From NCBI RefSeq assembly GCF_963665245.1, contig NZ_OY762267.1:3010001-3074000 (forward strand): DNA of 64,000 nucleotides, given 5' to 3'. This DNA comes from an uncultured Paludibaculum sp. GTDB lineage: Bacteria; Acidobacteriota; Terriglobia; Bryobacterales; Bryobacteraceae. The number at the start of each line of letters is the position of its first letter. Position 1 is the stretch's first letter. This document shows positions 34,360 through 42,420 of this stretch, piece by piece. The translations under genes were made by a program, and so were the position numbers. The notes below the pieces were generated by a model. It saw nothing but the letters and a program-made list of their open reading frames with translations. It ran no database searches and was not told the DNA's origin.

Positions 34360-35964
34360 ATGCTTGGCCAACTTCTTTTGCTGGCGCATTTGGCCGTGGT
34401 TTGCGACCGGTCCGATTCTCTCCGACCGATTGCCGAGGAGATCGCCCGTGAAGAGGGCACCACGGTTGGGGATTCGTGGTCCGATGCCCACGCGGAGTAC
34501 TTGATCTGGGTGGTCGAACCGGGCCGCCTTTCAGACCAGGTGATCGTCAACTTCGCTCATGCCTGGCGCGATCGCTTTCCGCAAACCGCCGTGGGCCTGA
34601 TTAGCGGCCGCACGCCAGACCAAGCCAGGGCGATGTGGCTGCGCGGCCGGCACGTCCGCGCCTATCCAGCCCATGCCTTCGACGCGTCACGCTCCATTTC
34701 TCCGCAGCGCTTTGTGGAAGCGTTGAACGACAGTGGCTACTTGACCTTCGCCGGCCATGGCGGCGCAACATACCTCCGGCTTGGCCCCGACACGGTCCTC
34801 CAATCAACCGATGTCCCATCCGTGCCGAACCTGGTGCTTGGCACGGAAAGTTGCAACGTCTTTCGGCCTTGGGTGCGTGACTCCATCGCCTTGGCCTTCG
34901 TCGAGAATGGAGCCGCAGCCTTTGCCGGCTTTGCTTACAGCCCAGTGGCTGGTTTCCTGATCGGCGGCTTCGGGGGACTACCGTTTCGCTATACGTCTCC
35001 CGAGTTCCCGATTGGCCGGGTGGTGCAGCTACAGAATCACGGGGCCATGCAGGCCTTCGCGGCACTACCCATCTATCTACTGCTCGGAGATCCTCGAATC
35101 GCCCTCGCCAGCCAACCGCCGTATCGCGTGGTCTCCGACGAAACGGACGACAGGAGCCGACGAATCACCCTGGCGGGCGCACCCCACGGGCTCCTGCCGG
35201 TGCGCATCCAGGGAGGCGCCGCGTACCACTTTGTTGAGGCTTCCGGAACCGCCGCGGCCGAGGGACACGGCTTCTACAACGCCCGCCTCCAGGCATTTGA
35301 TTCCGGCGCAGACAAGTTCGTTCTGGTTGACTCGACAGGAGGCGCTCTGGTCCTCCGGCTCCAGAAAGCGATGCCATGGTGGTGGCCCGTGAAGACGGGC
35401 TTCGTCGAGGCGCTCGACAATGCACTTGTGTCCTTCGGCAACGGAACGGCGACGTGTGTCCTTGTGCTGGCGGTTGGATTCGCAATGGCAATTGCAGTGT
35501 TGCGGCGCGGTGCGACCAAGCGGGCCGTTGTTCTGGGAGCCGCCGCAGGCGTACTGCTGGCAGCACTGCACGTCATGTGGGTGCTGGCGCGCGTGGACCA
35601 CATTACGGTCATCTCAAAAACCACGGGCTTCAACCCACTCGCGATAGCGGACACATTCGTCCTCACGAGCAGCGCCGGTGCTCTGTACATGGCCGCCAGC
35701 AGCAGAACCGACCGAGCCTTCGCCCTGATCCTGGCGACGTTCCCGGCCTGGTTCCCGGCGGTGTTTCATTTCGCCTTCACTCTCGGCGCCAATCTCAAAG
35801 TGTTCCGGCCACAACTGGGCGCCTCTCTGTACACCCACAATATGGCAATGCTCGCAGCGTCCTCATCCCTGATCGTCTTCCTGGTGGTCGTCTCCGTCTT
35901 CTCCGGCCTCCGGCATCTACTTGCCGGCCATACGCCCGTCATCACTCCGGCGCCAGGACAGTGA
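34360..35964 (+). CDS. Membrane protein with extracytoplasmic caspase/gingipain-like domain
   Basis: A 534-residue protein not assigned to a characterised family. A hydrophobic N-terminus (residues 2-14) leads into VVCDRSDSLRPIAEEIA, reminiscent of the opening of C25/TIGR03790-like proteins. A caspase-fold dyad is visible: TFAGHGG with His133, and VLGTESCNVF with Cys165, followed by SIALAFVENGAAAFAGFAYSP as in gingipain-type C25 peptidases. The C-terminal third (from about 350) carries five or six membrane helices. It follows the cobN-like gene by 196 nt on the same strand. A membrane-bound protease or a catalytically modified relative processing or regulating the uptake system is possible; function unknown. 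Confidence 0.7.
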   Translation: MLGQLLLLAHLAVVCDRSDSLRPIAEEIAREEGTTVGDSWSDAHAEYLIWVVEPGRLSDQVIVNFAHAWRDRFPQTAVGLISGRTPDQARAMWLRGRHVRAYPAHAFDASRSISPQRFVEALNDSGYLTFAGHGGATYLRLGPDTVLQSTDVPSVPNLVLGTESCNVFRPWVRDSIALAFVENGAAAFAGFAYSPVAGFLIGGFGGLPFRYTSPEFPIGRVVQLQNHGAMQAFAALPIYLLLGDPRIALASQPPYRVVSDETDDRSRRITLAGAPHGLLPVRIQGGAAYHFVEASGTAAAEGHGFYNARLQAFDSGADKFVLVDSTGGALVLRLQKAMPWWWPVKTGFVEALDNALVSFGNGTATCVLVLAVGFAMAIAVLRRGATKRAVVLGAAAGVLLAALHVMWVLARVDHITVISKTTGFNPLAIADTFVLTSSAGALYMAASSRTDRAFALILATFPAWFPAVFHFAFTLGANLKVFRPQLGASLYTHNMAMLAASSSLIVFLVVVSVFSGLRHLLAGHTPVITPAPGQ

Positions 35965-36079
35965 GCAGTAACTTGCGCTTACGGCTCGGTCCGGCGGATG
36001 GCGTGAAGACGAGGGGCTATTGGCGGGCGCTTTTTCTCGTGGCCGTGATGCTCGTCGAGAGGCACCGGTCGGGCCCCAC

Positions 36080-36703
36080 TCAACTGAGAACTCCGTTGAT
36101 CAGCTCGACCACCGGGTGATTCCCCACGAAGTGGATCAGGTTGACTGCCGCGTAGCGTTGCGCGATCCGGAAGATATTGGCGGATGGAACGGATAGCGCG
36201 CCCGCCAGCACGATCCGGATCACTCCTCCGTGCGTGACCAGCGCTACGGATTGGCCGGCATGGCGATCCAGCAACATGGCGACCGCCTTTGTCACCCGGG
36301 CTCTGGTCTTCGAAAAGCTCTCGCCGTTGGGGAACTCCACCTTCGTCGGGTGCTCCATCCATTGCCCATAGAGTTCGGGGTAGCGTTTTGCGATGTCGTC
36401 GTAGGTCAGCCCTTCAAAGTCGCCGAAATCGATCTCTCGCAGGTCGTTTTCGATCCGCACGCCACAGGCATGGTGGGCGGCGACGATCTCCGCGCTTTCG
36501 AGTGTCCGCTTTCGAGGGCTTGTGTAGATGGCTGAAAGCGACTCGCTTGCCAGCCGCTTCGCAACAGGCTGGAGCTGCCCCCGCCCATCCGCCGAGAGGC
36601 CGAAGTCGAGGCGGCCATAGCAGCGTCCACGAACTTCAGCATCGGGCTCGCCGTGGCGGATCAGCCATAGCCGGGTGACTGTGATGGCGGGTGTTTCGGT
36701 CAT
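36080..36703 (-). CDS. cobC: Alpha-ribazole phosphatase (histidine phosphatase family)
   Basis: A 207-residue phosphatase with the catalytic RHGEP motif (LIRHGEPDAEVRGRCYGR, residues 14-31), the EIDFGDFEGLTYDDI segment and the second catalytic histidine in LVTHGGVIRIV. It removes phosphate from alpha-ribazole 5'-phosphate or adenosylcobalamin 5'-phosphate at the end of cobalamin assembly. It is the last gene of the 15-gene operon, 4 nt after cobS. General histidine phosphatases look alike, so the specific call relies on this position plus the RCYGRxDxGLS element. Confidence 0.9.
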   Translation of the reverse strand: MTETPAITVTRLWLIRHGEPDAEVRGRCYGRLDFGLSADGRGQLQPVAKRLASESLSAIYTSPRKRTLESAEIVAAHHACGVRIENDLREIDFGDFEGLTYDDIAKRYPELYGQWMEHPTKVEFPNGESFSKTRARVTKAVAMLLDRHAGQSVALVTHGGVIRIVLAGALSVPSANIFRIAQRYAAVNLIHFVGNHPVVELINGVLS

Positions 36704-36707
36704 CTCG

Positions 36708-37436
36708 TTAGGACAGGATCAGGCCTGACAGCAGCACAATGCTCTCGCTGAACTGCACGTTCGCGCCCAGCGTATCCCCCGTGATGCCGCCGATCCTGCG
36801 GGAGCAGACTCTACCGAACCAGACCGTGATGACAGCGACGGCGATCCAGCAAACAAGGCCGCGCCACGACGCGGCCAACGACGCGACGGCCCCAGCAATC
36901 AGGCTCGCCCATACCAACTCCACGGTCCCGATGTGATTCGCAACGGCCTTGGATTCGCGCGCATAAGTGAGGAAACGGCAGAGTGGAACGATGGACCACC
37001 GTCCCAGCGCCGGAGCCAGAATCAGGTAGGGCACGGCCTGCTGGTGCTGCACCAGGGCACTGATTGCCGTTACTTTCAGGGCTACTAGGAGGATCAGGGC
37101 CGTGGCCCCATAGCTGCCGATGGCATGGTCCCGCATGATGCGCAGGACATCCTCACGGGTGTGTCCCCCGCCAAATCCGTCCGCCATGTCCGCCAAGGCG
37201 TCCATATGAAGAGCGCCGGTCAGCAGCGCTTCCGCCAGCACGATCAACACGGCGATCACACCGGGCGGGAGGTAGAGAGTGAGCGCGCGCAGCAGTAGGA
37301 CGTAGACTCCGCCGATGAGCAGACCCACCGCGGGAAACCATCGCGCCGACCTGCCGACATCTCCGGCGTCGAAGTGGCCGCCGCCGGGCACCGGAATGCG
37401 CGTGAGGAACGCGATGGATGCCGCCAGTGATCTCAT
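36708..37436 (-). CDS. cobS: Adenosylcobinamide-GDP ribazoletransferase (cobalamin synthase)
   Basis: A 242-residue polytopic inner-membrane enzyme that joins adenosylcobinamide-GDP to alpha-ribazole or its phosphate. Family signatures are FLTRIPVP at the N-terminus, WFPAVGLLIGG, the metal-binding element HMDALADMADGFGGG, and SYGATALILLVALK. The ATG overlaps the cobT stop by four bases (ATGA). The much longer open frame upstream is a shadow of cobT. Length and helix pattern are normal. Confidence 0.95.
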   Translation of the reverse strand: MRSLAASIAFLTRIPVPGGGHFDAGDVGRSARWFPAVGLLIGGVYVLLLRALTLYLPPGVIAVLIVLAEALLTGALHMDALADMADGFGGGHTREDVLRIMRDHAIGSYGATALILLVALKVTAISALVQHQQAVPYLILAPALGRWSIVPLCRFLTYARESKAVANHIGTVELVWASLIAGAVASLAASWRGLVCWIAVAVITVWFGRVCSRRIGGITGDTLGANVQFSESIVLLSGLILS

Positions 37437-38506
37437 ATACTGACCAGCGGTTGGCCGGCGTCCGAAACACCGGCCGAAGTGAAAGTCGTCATCTCGGTGA
37501 AGGCGGCAACAGAGGCCTGGACCAACTTCATGGCCAGCGCCGCACCGGTTCCCTCGCCGAGCCTCATCTGGAGATCGAGCAGGGGCCGTTGGCCGATGAG
37601 CGCCAGCAGATGCGCATGGCCAGGCTCCACCGAACCGTGCGACGCGAAGAGGTAATCTCCAACGGCGGAGTGCATACGCACAGCCAGAGCCGCACCAGCG
37701 GTGGCGATGAAGCCGTCGGTCAGCACCGGGCGACGGTTGGCGGCGGCGCCTAGGCAGAAGCCGCAGATCGCGGCGATCTCCAGTCCTCCGATGCGAGCCA
37801 GCATGTCCATGGGGCGGGAGAGATGCCCGGCGTGTAGGGCCAGGGCGCGCTCCACGGCAGAGAGCTTCCTGGCCAGACATACGTCGTCTGCCCCGGCGCC
37901 TCGCCCGATGACCGCCGAGGGAGGCAGGCCCGTGAGCGCCGCGGCCAGGGCGCTGGCGGCGGTAGTGTTTCCGATGCCCATCTCCCCAAACCCCAGCAGT
38001 TCGCACCCATCGGCGACGGCCTCATCGGCCATCTCGATGCCAACCTGAACAGCGGCGTGGACTTCGTCACTGGTCATCGCGGGTCCGGCGCAGAAGTTGC
38101 GCGTGCCGGCAGCGACGCGGCGACGCACCAGTCCACTCACCGCGGGCAGCGACTGCGCCACTCCGACATCCACCACGGCCATCTCCACGCCACAAGTCCG
38201 AGCCAGGCAGTTGATGGCTGCACCGCCATTGAGGAAGTTGAGCACCATCTGCGCGGTCACCTCCGGCGGGTAGGGGCTGACGCCTTCGGCACAGACGCCG
38301 TGATCTCCGGCAAACAGCACTAGACGCGGCCTAGACACGGTGAACGACAAGCTCTGAAAGATGGCGGCACAACGGTTGGCCACCTCTTCCAGCCGCCCGA
38401 GGCTGCCGGGCGGTTTGGTCAACTCCAGTTGCCGCGCCTCGGCCTTTCGGATCCAGCCGGCATCCACGGCCTCAATCTTCTGTAGTGTCTGGTCGAGCAG
38501 AGTCAT
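37433..38506 (-). CDS. cobT: Nicotinate-nucleotide--dimethylbenzimidazole phosphoribosyltransferase
   Basis: A 357-residue enzyme that activates the lower-ligand base to alpha-ribazole 5'-phosphate. Characteristic segments are LTKPPGSLGRLEEVA, LFAGDHGVCAEGVSPYP, NFLNGGAAINCLAR, GFGEMGIGNTTAASAL and DGFIATAGAALA. The catalytic glutamate region is conserved near the C-terminus (LRLGEGTGAALAM, reading MRLGEGTGAALAM). The N-terminus overlaps the 3' end of cobD by 35 nt, which fits the tight operon. DMB can be supplied by bluB of the same operon. Confidence 0.96.
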   Translation of the reverse strand: MTLLDQTLQKIEAVDAGWIRKAEARQLELTKPPGSLGRLEEVANRCAAIFQSLSFTVSRPRLVLFAGDHGVCAEGVSPYPPEVTAQMVLNFLNGGAAINCLARTCGVEMAVVDVGVAQSLPAVSGLVRRRVAAGTRNFCAGPAMTSDEVHAAVQVGIEMADEAVADGCELLGFGEMGIGNTTAASALAAALTGLPPSAVIGRGAGADDVCLARKLSAVERALALHAGHLSRPMDMLARIGGLEIAAICGFCLGAAANRRPVLTDGFIATAGAALAVRMHSAVGDYLFASHGSVEPGHAHLLALIGQRPLLDLQMRLGEGTGAALAMKLVQASVAAFTEMTTFTSAGVSDAGQPLVSI

Positions 38507-39611
38507 GCGGTGATTGTCCTTTCAGTACCGTTTCCAAAGCGCCCAACAACCTGTCATTCTCGTCCGCAGACCGTACGGCGATGCGGACGTAGCGACCTGT
38601 CTTCAGGCCGTCATAGGAGTCGCAGTTGCGAACCAGAATGCAGTGCTCCCGGATCAGGCGGTCGCGAAGCTGCGGCGCCGAAGCCCACTCTTCTTTCAGT
38701 TGGACCAAGAGGTAGTTGGCCGCCGAAGGGAAGACCGCGGCGCCAAGCCTGGCGAAGCCAGCAGACAGGCGCGCCTGCTCCAAGGAGTTCTCCTGCAGAG
38801 TGGCGCGCGCGTAGTCTTCATCCAGCAAGGCCTCCGTCATCGCGTTCAGCGCCAGCAGGGTGACCGGCCAAGTGGGCATCATGCCGGCAACCCGGTTGAT
38901 GCACTCCGGCGTACCGACCGCGTAGCCGACGCGCAGGGCCGGGCATCCGTAGAATTTGGTGAGCGAACGTACGACGATCACGCCCGACCGTTCCGCCGCA
39001 GTCCGCACCAGGCTGGCGTGTTCCGCGTAGTCGATGAACGCCTCGTCGAGCACCAACCCCGTGCCGGGGTGCGCGGCGGCTTCGAGGATCTCCCACAGCT
39101 CGGAGGAGCCCAGCAGCGCTCCGGATGGATTGTGCGGATTGTTCACGATCGCGGTATCCCATTGACCGGAGCGCAGCATCCGGCCGAACTTCTCCACCGC
39201 GAGGCGGAAGTTCGACGTGGGGTTGAGAGCAAACGGATGCAGCGTGGCGCCGGAGGCCGCACAGACCCGCGCGTACTCGCTGAAGGACGGGACGGGGACG
39301 AGACAGTGGCGCGCGCCAAGGCTTCTGACGGCAGCCGCGAGCAAGGCCTCCGCCCCCTCACCCACCACGATGGACCGCTCCGGAACGCCGAGGCGGCTAC
39401 TCAACGCGGCGCGAAGCGGGTCTCCGCAGGGATCCGGATAACGCATCAGCAGGCTCACGTCAGCGGCGTCGCGGAGAAGCTGCCGACGCGCGCCCGCAGG
39501 CAGTCCTCTGGGATTGACGTTTGCACTGAAGTCCAGCAATTGCGACGCGGGTATTGCGTACTCCGAGGCTACGCGCCAAACGTCGCCGCCGTGGATGGGG
39601 GATTCCCTCAT
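38472..39611 (-). CDS. cobD: L-threonine-O-3-phosphate decarboxylase (PLP aminotransferase fold)
   Basis: A 379-residue fold-type I PLP enzyme. It has the CobD-like start HGGDVWRVASEY and LLDFSANVNPRGLP, the NNPHNPSGALLG segment, DEAFIDYAE, and the PLP-lysine region VRSLTKFYGCPALRVGY. It makes (R)-1-aminopropan-2-yl phosphate for the nucleotide loop. It overlaps cbiB by 4 nt upstream and cobT by 35 nt downstream. The last 15 residues, rich in Asp/Ser/Thr, are coded in the overlap. Its substrate requires an L-threonine kinase; the P-loop protein at 41872 is a candidate. Confidence 0.93.
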   Translation of the reverse strand: MRESPIHGGDVWRVASEYAIPASQLLDFSANVNPRGLPAGARRQLLRDAADVSLLMRYPDPCGDPLRAALSSRLGVPERSIVVGEGAEALLAAAVRSLGARHCLVPVPSFSEYARVCAASGATLHPFALNPTSNFRLAVEKFGRMLRSGQWDTAIVNNPHNPSGALLGSSELWEILEAAAHPGTGLVLDEAFIDYAEHASLVRTAAERSGVIVVRSLTKFYGCPALRVGYAVGTPECINRVAGMMPTWPVTLLALNAMTEALLDEDYARATLQENSLEQARLSAGFARLGAAVFPSAANYLLVQLKEEWASAPQLRDRLIREHCILVRNCDSYDGLKTGRYVRIAVRSADENDRLLGALETVLKGQSPHDSARPDTTED

Positions 39612-40597
39612 AGCGGCGCGCTCCTGGTCTTGCCACTACGCCACCAGGAACAGACCAACGCGGCCCCGAAGGCAAGAACGGAAGCAGTGGCCACAATACG
39701 GATTGATTTACGCGCATCAGCCGGCCGGGCCGGCCGTCCTTCGGCGCCCAACAGCGGGCGGCTCGACAGCTTGCCACCGTATGAGTTGCAGCCGCCCAGG
39801 CGGACGCCCAATGCTCCAGCCATCGCCGCTTCGCTCTGGCCCGCATTGGGGCTGGCATGCTTGCCGCCATCCCTCAGCCAGACACGCCAGCCCAATTGAG
39901 CGTCGCAGCCGGCGAGGAAGGCCGCGGCCACGATGCACAGCGCGGTGAGGCGCGCGGGCACCAGATTGGCCACGTCATCCAGGCGGGCAGCGGCATGACC
40001 GAAGTTCCGGTAGGGCGGCTCGGGGTGGCCGATCATCGAATCCAGCGTGTTCGCAGCCTTGTAGGCGAAGGCTGCCGGGACGCCTCCGGTCGACAGCCAA
40101 ACCAACGGCGCGACGATCCCGTCGCAGGCACTCTCGGCCACCGTCTCGATGATGGCCCTGGCGATTTCTTCCTCCGCCAGTGACTGCGTGTCGCGCCCGA
40201 CAATGCGGGCGAGCCGCCGCCGCGCACGGTCGAGGTCGCCCGCATCCAGATCGTCAAGGACTGTCTTGGCTTCGTCGAGCAGGTTACGGGTGGCCAGCGT
40301 CGTCCAGGCCAATGCCGCCTCCACAAGTGCCGCCCACGGGCGTGGGAGCTTGTCCGAGTTCCGCAAGGCCACCCGTGCGAAGGCCCAGGAGCCGGTCACA
40401 ATCGTGCCGGCCAGCAACGCTCCTTTGACCGTTTCGTTTGCCTCGCCGTCGCCGGCATTCCGGAGGCACCGCTCGCCGGCGGTGATGGCCCTTCCCATGG
40501 CACGCACCGGATGAGGAAACCACTCGGGATCTCCGGCCAGCCAGTCCAGCGCATAGGCAAGAGCGAGCCGCGAGGGAGCGATGGACGGTGAGGTCAT
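39608..40597 (-). CDS. cbiB: Adenosylcobinamide-phosphate synthase
   Basis: A 329-residue integral membrane amide ligase that attaches aminopropanol phosphate to adenosylcobyric acid. The diagnostic N-terminus ALDWLAGDPEWFPHPVRAMGR is here given in two parts, ALDWLAGDPEW and FPHPVRAMG. Also seen are AESACDGIVAPL, AFAYKAANTLDSMIGH and the late AMAGALGVRLGG. Several hydrophobic helices are distributed as expected. It overlaps bluB and cobD by ATGA-type 4-nt junctions. Length is normal for the family. Confidence 0.95.
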   Translation of the reverse strand: MTSPSIAPSRLALAYALDWLAGDPEWFPHPVRAMGRAITAGERCLRNAGDGEANETVKGALLAGTIVTGSWAFARVALRNSDKLPRPWAALVEAALAWTTLATRNLLDEAKTVLDDLDAGDLDRARRRLARIVGRDTQSLAEEEIARAIIETVAESACDGIVAPLVWLSTGGVPAAFAYKAANTLDSMIGHPEPPYRNFGHAAARLDDVANLVPARLTALCIVAAAFLAGCDAQLGWRVWLRDGGKHASPNAGQSEAAMAGALGVRLGGCNSYGGKLSSRPLLGAEGRPARPADARKSIRIVATASVLAFGAALVCSWWRSGKTRSAPL

Positions 40598-41325
40598 GCG
40601 CGATCCTCGGCGGGCGCCCCCAACAGAGCAGCTCGCGCGTGGTCCTGCACATCCCAGCGATCAAAGTGGATGAGGCTGGCGAGCGACTCCCGGCGGCACC
40701 ACCCCTTCTCTTCCAACTCCGGCACGGCCGGGAACTCCGACACGTAACCCAGACAGAGGTAAGCGACTGGAGTGACGTGCAGGGGGATCTTCAGAACTGA
40801 GCGAAGAAGGTCCTGATCCAAGATGCTGACCCAGCCAACCCCCAGCGATTCGGCGCGTGCAGCCAGCCACAGATTCTGAATGGCGCAAACCACGGAGAAC
40901 AGATCCGTCTCGGGCACGGACTGGCGGCCCAACCCCGAGCCGAGACTCCGTGTGCGATCGCACGTCACGCACAAGTTGAGCGGCGCCGAAAGAATGCCTT
41001 CGAGTTTCAGGCTCTCGTAGAGCGCACGTTGCTCACCGGAGTACTTCGCGGCGGCCAGGCGGTTGGCCCCCAGGAAGTTCTCGCGGATGGCGGTGCGCAC
41101 GGCCACATCGCGGATCAGGATGAAATCCCACGGTTGCATGAAACCGACTGAAGGGGCATGGTGCGCGGCCAGAAGGATGCGCCCGAGAACATCGTCCGGC
41201 ACGGGCGTGGGTAGAAACTGGGAACGGATGTCGCGCCGCTCATGCACGGCCCGGTAGACGGCTCGCCGCTCGGCTTCAGAAAAGGGGCGCTGGCTCGCCT
41301 GGCCAGAGGCCCCATTGGCCGTCAC
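40594..41325 (-). CDS. bluB: 5,6-dimethylbenzimidazole synthase
   Basis: A 243-residue nitroreductase-fold enzyme that turns FMNH2 and O2 into DMB, the lower ligand of cobalamin. BluB-type motifs are the RRDIRSQF FMN site, APSVGFMQPWDF, and GVGWVSILD with the LHVTPVAYLCLGY C-terminus. The start is a GTG overlapping the pduO stop as GTGA; the longer upstream frame is a pduO shadow. Oxygen dependence implies that the cell remodels or completes cobamides with DMB under oxic conditions. Confidence 0.93.
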   Translation of the reverse strand: MTANGASGQASQRPFSEAERRAVYRAVHERRDIRSQFLPTPVPDDVLGRILLAAHHAPSVGFMQPWDFILIRDVAVRTAIRENFLGANRLAAAKYSGEQRALYESLKLEGILSAPLNLCVTCDRTRSLGSGLGRQSVPETDLFSVVCAIQNLWLAARAESLGVGWVSILDQDLLRSVLKIPLHVTPVAYLCLGYVSEFPAVPELEEKGWCRRESLASLIHFDRWDVQDHARAALLGAPAEDRA

Positions 41326-41897
41326 CAGGCCCTCGACCAGCGCGGTCCCGCCTTGTCTTTCGGCCGCAAGGAAGAGTCTATGCCGGCGCGAACTTCCAGG
41401 AGGCGGCCGAGCAGCCACAACAGATCAGACAGACGGTTGAGGTAGGCCAGGACCTGTGGGTTTGTGAGTTGTCCCACTTCCAGCAACCGCGTAGCCAGGC
41501 GTTCTGCCCGGCGGCAAGTGGTGCGCGCGACATCCAGGGCCGAGGCGTCGGGTAGTTCGCCCGGCAAGGACCAGTCACCCACGATGCCCGGCATGGTCTC
41601 GATGCAATGAACGTCCGCCTCGAGGGCATCCACCATCTCCGCGCTAGTTTCCGGAGCAGGCTTCCTGGACTCGGGCGGCGTGGCAACGGCCGATCCAACC
41701 TTGAAGAGCTCACGCTGGAGTTGCCTGACGCGCTCGCAGACCTCTTCGTCGTTGCAGATGGAACGGGCAAAACCCATCTGGGAGATCAACTCATCGATCG
41801 TGCCATAGCACTCCACGCGAAGGTCACTTTTCGACACCCGGACGCCCCCGGCGAGACCCGTTTGTCCACCGTCACCGCGCTTGGTTGCAATACTCAT
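41322..41897 (-). CDS. pduO: PduO-type cob(I)alamin adenosyltransferase
   Basis: A 191-residue ATP:corrinoid adenosyltransferase. The ATP-binding N-terminus TKRGDGGQTGL, the SKSDLRVECYGTIDEL segment, and the C-terminal active-site region ARTTCRRAERL with NRLSDLLWLL are present. It attaches the 5'-deoxyadenosyl group to cobalt. The start at MSIATKRGD fits the family; it overlaps the preceding kinase-like gene by 26 nt. Adenosylation feeds the downstream CbiB and CobU steps. Confidence 0.95.
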   Translation of the reverse strand: MSIATKRGDGGQTGLAGGVRVSKSDLRVECYGTIDELISQMGFARSICNDEEVCERVRQLQRELFKVGSAVATPPESRKPAPETSAEMVDALEADVHCIETMPGIVGDWSLPGELPDASALDVARTTCRRAERLATRLLEVGQLTNPQVLAYLNRLSDLLWLLGRLLEVRAGIDSSLRPKDKAGPRWSRAW

Positions 41898-42420
41898 GCA
41901 GTTCCTTCCTTGTTGTTTGTTGCAGATATTCCAAGATCGACCGCAAGGTCGCTTCGTCATCGCGGAAGACGGCGCAGAAGGCTTCGTCGCAACCGACCGG
42001 CTCCATGGCAGCCAGCATCCGCTCCATGCGCTCGTCACTCACCCGGCGGTGGTCTTTCCTTGCCCGGTTGCGCGCGCGGCAGAAGTCATCGCCAGCGGTC
42101 ATCACCACAGCCACCGCCTGACAGCCGGCGTCCCGCGCAATCCGCGTCCAACGCGCCCGCAAGAATTGCGTGCGATTGGTGCGGTCGACGATGACGGGGC
42201 AACCCGCGGCCACGCCGGCCCTTGCAATGGCCTCCTCGGCGGCTGCGTAGGTCGACCGGAACGCGTGATCGAAGCCATGCGGGGTAATGGCGTCGATCAG
42301 GCCGTCCTGAGAGACGATGACCGCGCCCGCACCGTGGCGGCAGGCCCAATCGCTCTTGCCGGAGCCAGGCGGGCCCACCAGCACGATGAGGCACGGCTGC
42401 CGGATGGGCACGTTCGTCAT
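41872..42420 (-). CDS. P-loop kinase of unknown substrate in the cob operon
   Basis: A 182-residue small-molecule-kinase-like P-loop protein. Walker A GPPGSGKS is at residues 16-23, a strand VIVDRTN follows at about 96-102, and an arginine-rich lid-like segment RARNRARKDHRR lies near 118-129. The fold resembles polynucleotide/shikimate-type kinases. It is locked into the operon: its ATG overlaps the upstream gene (ATGA) and its 3' end overlaps pduO by 26 nt. The pathway needs an L-threonine kinase to supply CobD and no PduX (GHMP type) is visible, so this is a candidate. That role is inference; other cobalamin-related or housekeeping substrates are possible. Confidence 0.75.
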   Translation of the reverse strand: MTNVPIRQPCLIVLVGPPGSGKSDWACRHGAGAVIVSQDGLIDAITPHGFDHAFRSTYAAAEEAIARAGVAAGCPVIVDRTNRTQFLRARWTRIARDAGCQAVAVVMTAGDDFCRARNRARKDHRRVSDERMERMLAAMEPVGCDEAFCAVFRDDEATLRSILEYLQQTTRKELHEYCNQAR

